Source: Bacteroidota bacterium (lineage in GTDB: Bacteria; Bacteroidota; Bacteroidia; Chitinophagales; Saprospiraceae). From it: a DNA stretch of 64,000 bases. The position numbers were made by a program, and so were the translations under genes. This document shows positions 61,376 through 64,000 of this stretch, one piece after another. Each line of letters opens with the position of its first letter. Position 1 is the first letter of the stretch. The stretch is from contig PZPC01000013.1 in assembly GCA_003045895.1 (NCBI GenBank), positions 1-64,000 on the forward strand, written 5' to 3'. The notes beneath the pieces are model-generated. The model was not told where the DNA came from. It saw only the letters and a program-made list of their open reading frames with translations, and searched no databases.

Positions 61376-64000
61376 ATGAACAATTTTCAATTACTCTTCA
61401 TCTGCCTGCTATTGAGCAATGCAGGCACTACACAAAGTATCCTCCCCAGCTATGATGCCCAACCACAATGGATAGTGGGAATGGGTGGAGCATTTACTTC
61501 ACCCACGACCTGGGTCTATTCCTATGGCGATAAGACACAAATTTGCGACCAAGAATGGATAGAAATTTTGTTGCTACCCGATCAGGAGTGTGGCTTGCAA
61601 CGCGTAGGGTTTTATCGGGAAGAAGCATTGAAGGGTTGGTTTAGGAGGGATACTACCTGCACTGAAAATGCCTACCTGATTTACGATTTTACTTTGGAAG
61701 TTGGCGATACTTTTAACCTTCCACTCCTAAGATTTACAAGTAATGTCTATTCCGATGCAATAGTCTACCATCGAGATACTTTACCCGACGGGAATATTGA
61801 ACTTTTTTTAGAGGAACCTGCTGATTTTGATACAGAAATAACTTGGCAAACGGGCTGGGGATCTTCACGCGATCCTTTTCGTTTACTATCATTTTGTGCA
61901 CAATATGGAGCTGCATGTGAGTTAGGAACTAATACCGTCTGTGTGCAGGACAGCAGCGGTAAATTGTACCCTACTTTTGGAAACGATGCTATTTGTGATC
62001 CAGCCTGGCAACGCTGGTACGTGAACCAATCTGCTGGCTCAGGAGCACAAAGCGGCAAAAGTTGGAACGATGCCTTCTTGCGACTAGAACAAGCCTTGGC
62101 CGTAGCCAGTTGTGGGGACGAAATTTGGGTAGCAACAGGCAGCTATTATCCTGCGGCAGACCACAACAATCGCGAACTCAGTTTTAATATTCCTCCAGGT
62201 GTGCGCGTATTTGGAGGCTTTGCTGGAACAGAAACCAACCGTTACAACAGAGCCCTAGCCGATCATCCAACTATTCTGAGTGGTGAAATTGGCGATCCGT
62301 TGCTTACTTCCGATAACAGCCTGCATGTGGTGTATTTTTATGGTGCAGATACCACCACGGTTTTGGATGGATTTACCATAGAAAAAGGGCATGCCTTTGA
62401 CAGCCAGACAGCTGTGTTTTTCTATGGCGGTGGCATTCTATTGCAAACCGATGCCACGGCGCCCATCTGTGATCCTGTGATCAGAAATTGCATTATCCAA
62501 AACAACTATGCACAAAATGGCGCTGGCTTGGCCGCCATGGGCAGTGATTTTCGCAGAGCTTATCCCCGTATACAAAACTGTTCTTTTATCCGCAACCGTT
62601 GCTTCTCCTTCGGGGCAGGGCTGTACCTGCGCTGGCGAGGGCATCCAGAAGCAGGTATTCCCTTGTTGGAAGATTGTGAGTTTATTGAAAACTATGCCCG
62701 CATTCATGGGGGAGGGGTGTATTTTGAAGAACTCCATGACCAGCTATTGATCAAAAATACAATTTTCCAGAGAGATTCAGCACAATTTGAAGGTGGAGGT
62801 TTAGCAGGTGTTCACATAACAGGGTTAAAGACCAGCTTGAACTTAATGAATTGTAAGTTTATAGAAGGCTATGCGAAAACCGGTGCTGGAATAGCTTTTT
62901 CGAATATAGCAAGTACACCACTACCTGTTACAACGGAGTTCTCCGTTGATATAACTATTGATTTCACTGATTTTATCAATAATTATGGCCAGCAGGAAGG
63001 AGGAGGTATAATTATTGCCAATGCGGGTGGTTTTTTGAATTTTACCATCACCAATTCCTTGTTCGAAGGCAACTATGTGAACTCGCAAGATGTGGCGGTA
63101 GGGCTGGGAATTGAATGCGCCGTTGGAGGTATTCTTAACGCGAGGGTAGACAAATGCCGCTTTATTAACAATAGACATAATTTTCCCAACCTGGGCGATG
63201 GCGCACTTACCTTGAATGGTTTTTTAAACGGTGCCACCATACATTCGGTTATTACCAATTCGTTGTTCAAAGATAATGTGAGGGCGCTAAGATTATCTTC
63301 TGGTACTGGTGGAGGCTATGGCCGCCACACGGTTGCCAATTGTACGTTCACGAACAATGGAAATTATCCTATTGGAGGAGGATATGGCTCTAATACAGAA
63401 ATTGTAGATAACGAAATATACTTCTACAACAATATCGTCTGGGAGCCACAATCGGTGTATGCCATTCGTACTGGTGAAGCCAATGTTTTGAACGGGCTTT
63501 TTATCAGTCATTCCCTTTTCAATGCACTGGATTGCAATCGACCAGGCGGGAACCTGGCTTGTGGCGAAGGCATTATTGTGGGCGAAGACCCGCTTTTTAT
63601 TGATCCCGTACAAAATGACCTGCACACGGCTGCTTGCTCACCTGCTCGTAATGTAGGCAACAATGGTGGCTTGGATTCATTAGGCTTGCTGACAGACTTT
63701 GATGGGCAGCCTCGTGTACTGGAAGGTATTGTGGATTTGGGAGCTTTTGAATGGCCTGCTGCCTATATCAGCCTCACGGCTCAAATTACACCTGCCACTG
63801 GACCTGGCACAGCAGACGGAGCAGCAGTCGTTGAAGTTGTTGATGGCGTTGCGCCCTACACGTTTTTGTGGGATACAGGAGTTACTGATAGCATTGCTTC
63901 GGAGTTACTACCAGGAACATATAACGTTACTGTAACCGATGCCCATGGGTGTCGCAGCGCTCTTGCGCTAGTTGTTTCTTTTGTAACCTCCGTGTCAAAT
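61376..64000 (+). CDS. Partial surface protein: beta-helix plus SprB-like repeat (absent from ORF track)
   Basis: An ORF open for 875 codons from ATG 61376 to the right edge; the track omits it because no stop lies in the window. Signal peptide NFQLLFICLLLSNAGTTQ. A unique N-terminal region of about 230 residues is followed by a right-handed beta-helix/choice-of-anchor region. This begins near SAGSGAQSGKSWNDAF, has repeated NCxFxxN turns such as RNCIIQNNYA and NCSFIRNRC, and closes with DFDGQPRVLEGIVDLGAFEW. The last 65 residues resemble an SprB repeat (GAAVVEVVDGVAPYTFLWDTG...TYNVTVTDAHGC). It is probably a large T9SS-exported surface protein; the sorting domain would lie beyond the window. 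The sequence is visibly more A+T-rich than its neighbours. Confidence 0.88.
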   Translation, partial: MNNFQLLFICLLLSNAGTTQSILPSYDAQPQWIVGMGGAFTSPTTWVYSYGDKTQICDQEWIEILLLPDQECGLQRVGFYREEALKGWFRRDTTCTENAYLIYDFTLEVGDTFNLPLLRFTSNVYSDAIVYHRDTLPDGNIELFLEEPADFDTEITWQTGWGSSRDPFRLLSFCAQYGAACELGTNTVCVQDSSGKLYPTFGNDAICDPAWQRWYVNQSAGSGAQSGKSWNDAFLRLEQALAVASCGDEIWVATGSYYPAADHNNRELSFNIPPGVRVFGGFAGTETNRYNRALADHPTILSGEIGDPLLTSDNSLHVVYFYGADTTTVLDGFTIEKGHAFDSQTAVFFYGGGILLQTDATAPICDPVIRNCIIQNNYAQNGAGLAAMGSDFRRAYPRIQNCSFIRNRCFSFGAGLYLRWRGHPEAGIPLLEDCEFIENYARIHGGGVYFEELHDQLLIKNTIFQRDSAQFEGGGLAGVHITGLKTSLNLMNCKFIEGYAKTGAGIAFSNIASTPLPVTTEFSVDITIDFTDFINNYGQQEGGGIIIANAGGFLNFTITNSLFEGNYVNSQDVAVGLGIECAVGGILNARVDKCRFINNRHNFPNLGDGALTLNGFLNGATIHSVITNSLFKDNVRALRLSSGTGGGYGRHTVANCTFTNNGNYPIGGGYGSNTEIVDNEIYFYNNIVWEPQSVYAIRTGEANVLNGLFISHSLFNALDCNRPGGNLACGEGIIVGEDPLFIDPVQNDLHTAACSPARNVGNNGGLDSLGLLTDFDGQPRVLEGIVDLGAFEWPAAYISLTAQITPATGPGTADGAAVVEVVDGVAPYTFLWDTGVTDSIASELLPGTYNVTVTDAHGCRSALALVVSFVTSVSN

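Overview
ORGANISM. The window reads as chromosomal DNA of a marine, Lewinella/Saprospiraceae-like member of the Bacteroidota. This is inferred from family content and signals, not from a 16S gene. The signs are an Oar-like TonB-dependent receptor, a type IX secretion (T9SS) C-terminal sorting domain, many Cys-type lipoproteins, Bacteroidota-restricted families (DUF2795, DUF2520, DUF6503-like, the misnamed 'ABC transporter ATPase'), and promoters of the Bacteroidota type (-7 box TAnnTTTG). Start codons mostly lack a clear Shine-Dalgarno sequence. No CRISPR array, insertion sequence, integrase, rRNA or prophage was seen.

LAYOUT. 0.2-3.1 kb: two lipoproteins, an unknown 141-aa protein, LptE, and a tRNA-His with its own promoter and terminator. 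3.1-7.3 kb: leftward operon ccmE-ccmF-DUF2520 (cytochrome c maturation). 7.4-10.3 kb: FeS-type photolyase and a MacB/FtsX-like permease. 10.5-15.8 kb: rightward queA, a transglutaminase-like protein, DUF2795, a helical-repeat protein and cmk. 15.8-25.3 kb: leftward block with a degenerate Nudix-like protein, unknown envelope proteins, heme-copper oxidase subunit III, a 58-aa DUF2256 protein missing from the ORF track, a dynamin-like GTPase, WbqC, a subtilase and a NitT/TauT-type ABC importer pair. 25.4-33.6 kb: methyltransferase, large Oar-like receptor, secreted cupredoxin/lamin-tail protein and patatin. 33.6-41.3 kb: phosphoribosyltransferase, a two-gene membrane Fe-S/CCG redox module, Spo0M-like protein, ffh, and an OmpA plus helix-hairpin-helix pair. 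41.5-48 kb: DUF6503-like protein, leftward gpsA-yfhO-glycosyltransferase operon, and an unknown propeller-like protein. 48-50.2 kb: divergent uridine kinase and nucleoside transporter. 50.2-58.4 kb: histidine kinase, prolyl oligopeptidase, and two amidohydrolases, one fused to a TolB-like propeller. 58.5-64 kb: lipoprotein, an alpha-amylase split by an in-frame TAG, and a beta-helix surface protein running off the right edge.

HOW THE GENES FIT TOGETHER. Most of the window is housekeeping plus envelope biology. Real couplings are the cytochrome c maturation operon, uridine uptake plus phosphorylation, the HdrC-like/CCG redox pair, and the peptide/amide degradation cluster. I found no convincing undescribed defence or mobile system. 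The best second-look items are the overlooked DUF2256 gene overlapping cox3, the amber-interrupted amylase, the unlisted right-edge ORF, a dispersed TTTACAC/CTTCCCAC intergenic repeat, the OmpA/tandem-HhH pair, the paired -7 boxes between udk and the nucleoside transporter, and two apparently leaderless genes.
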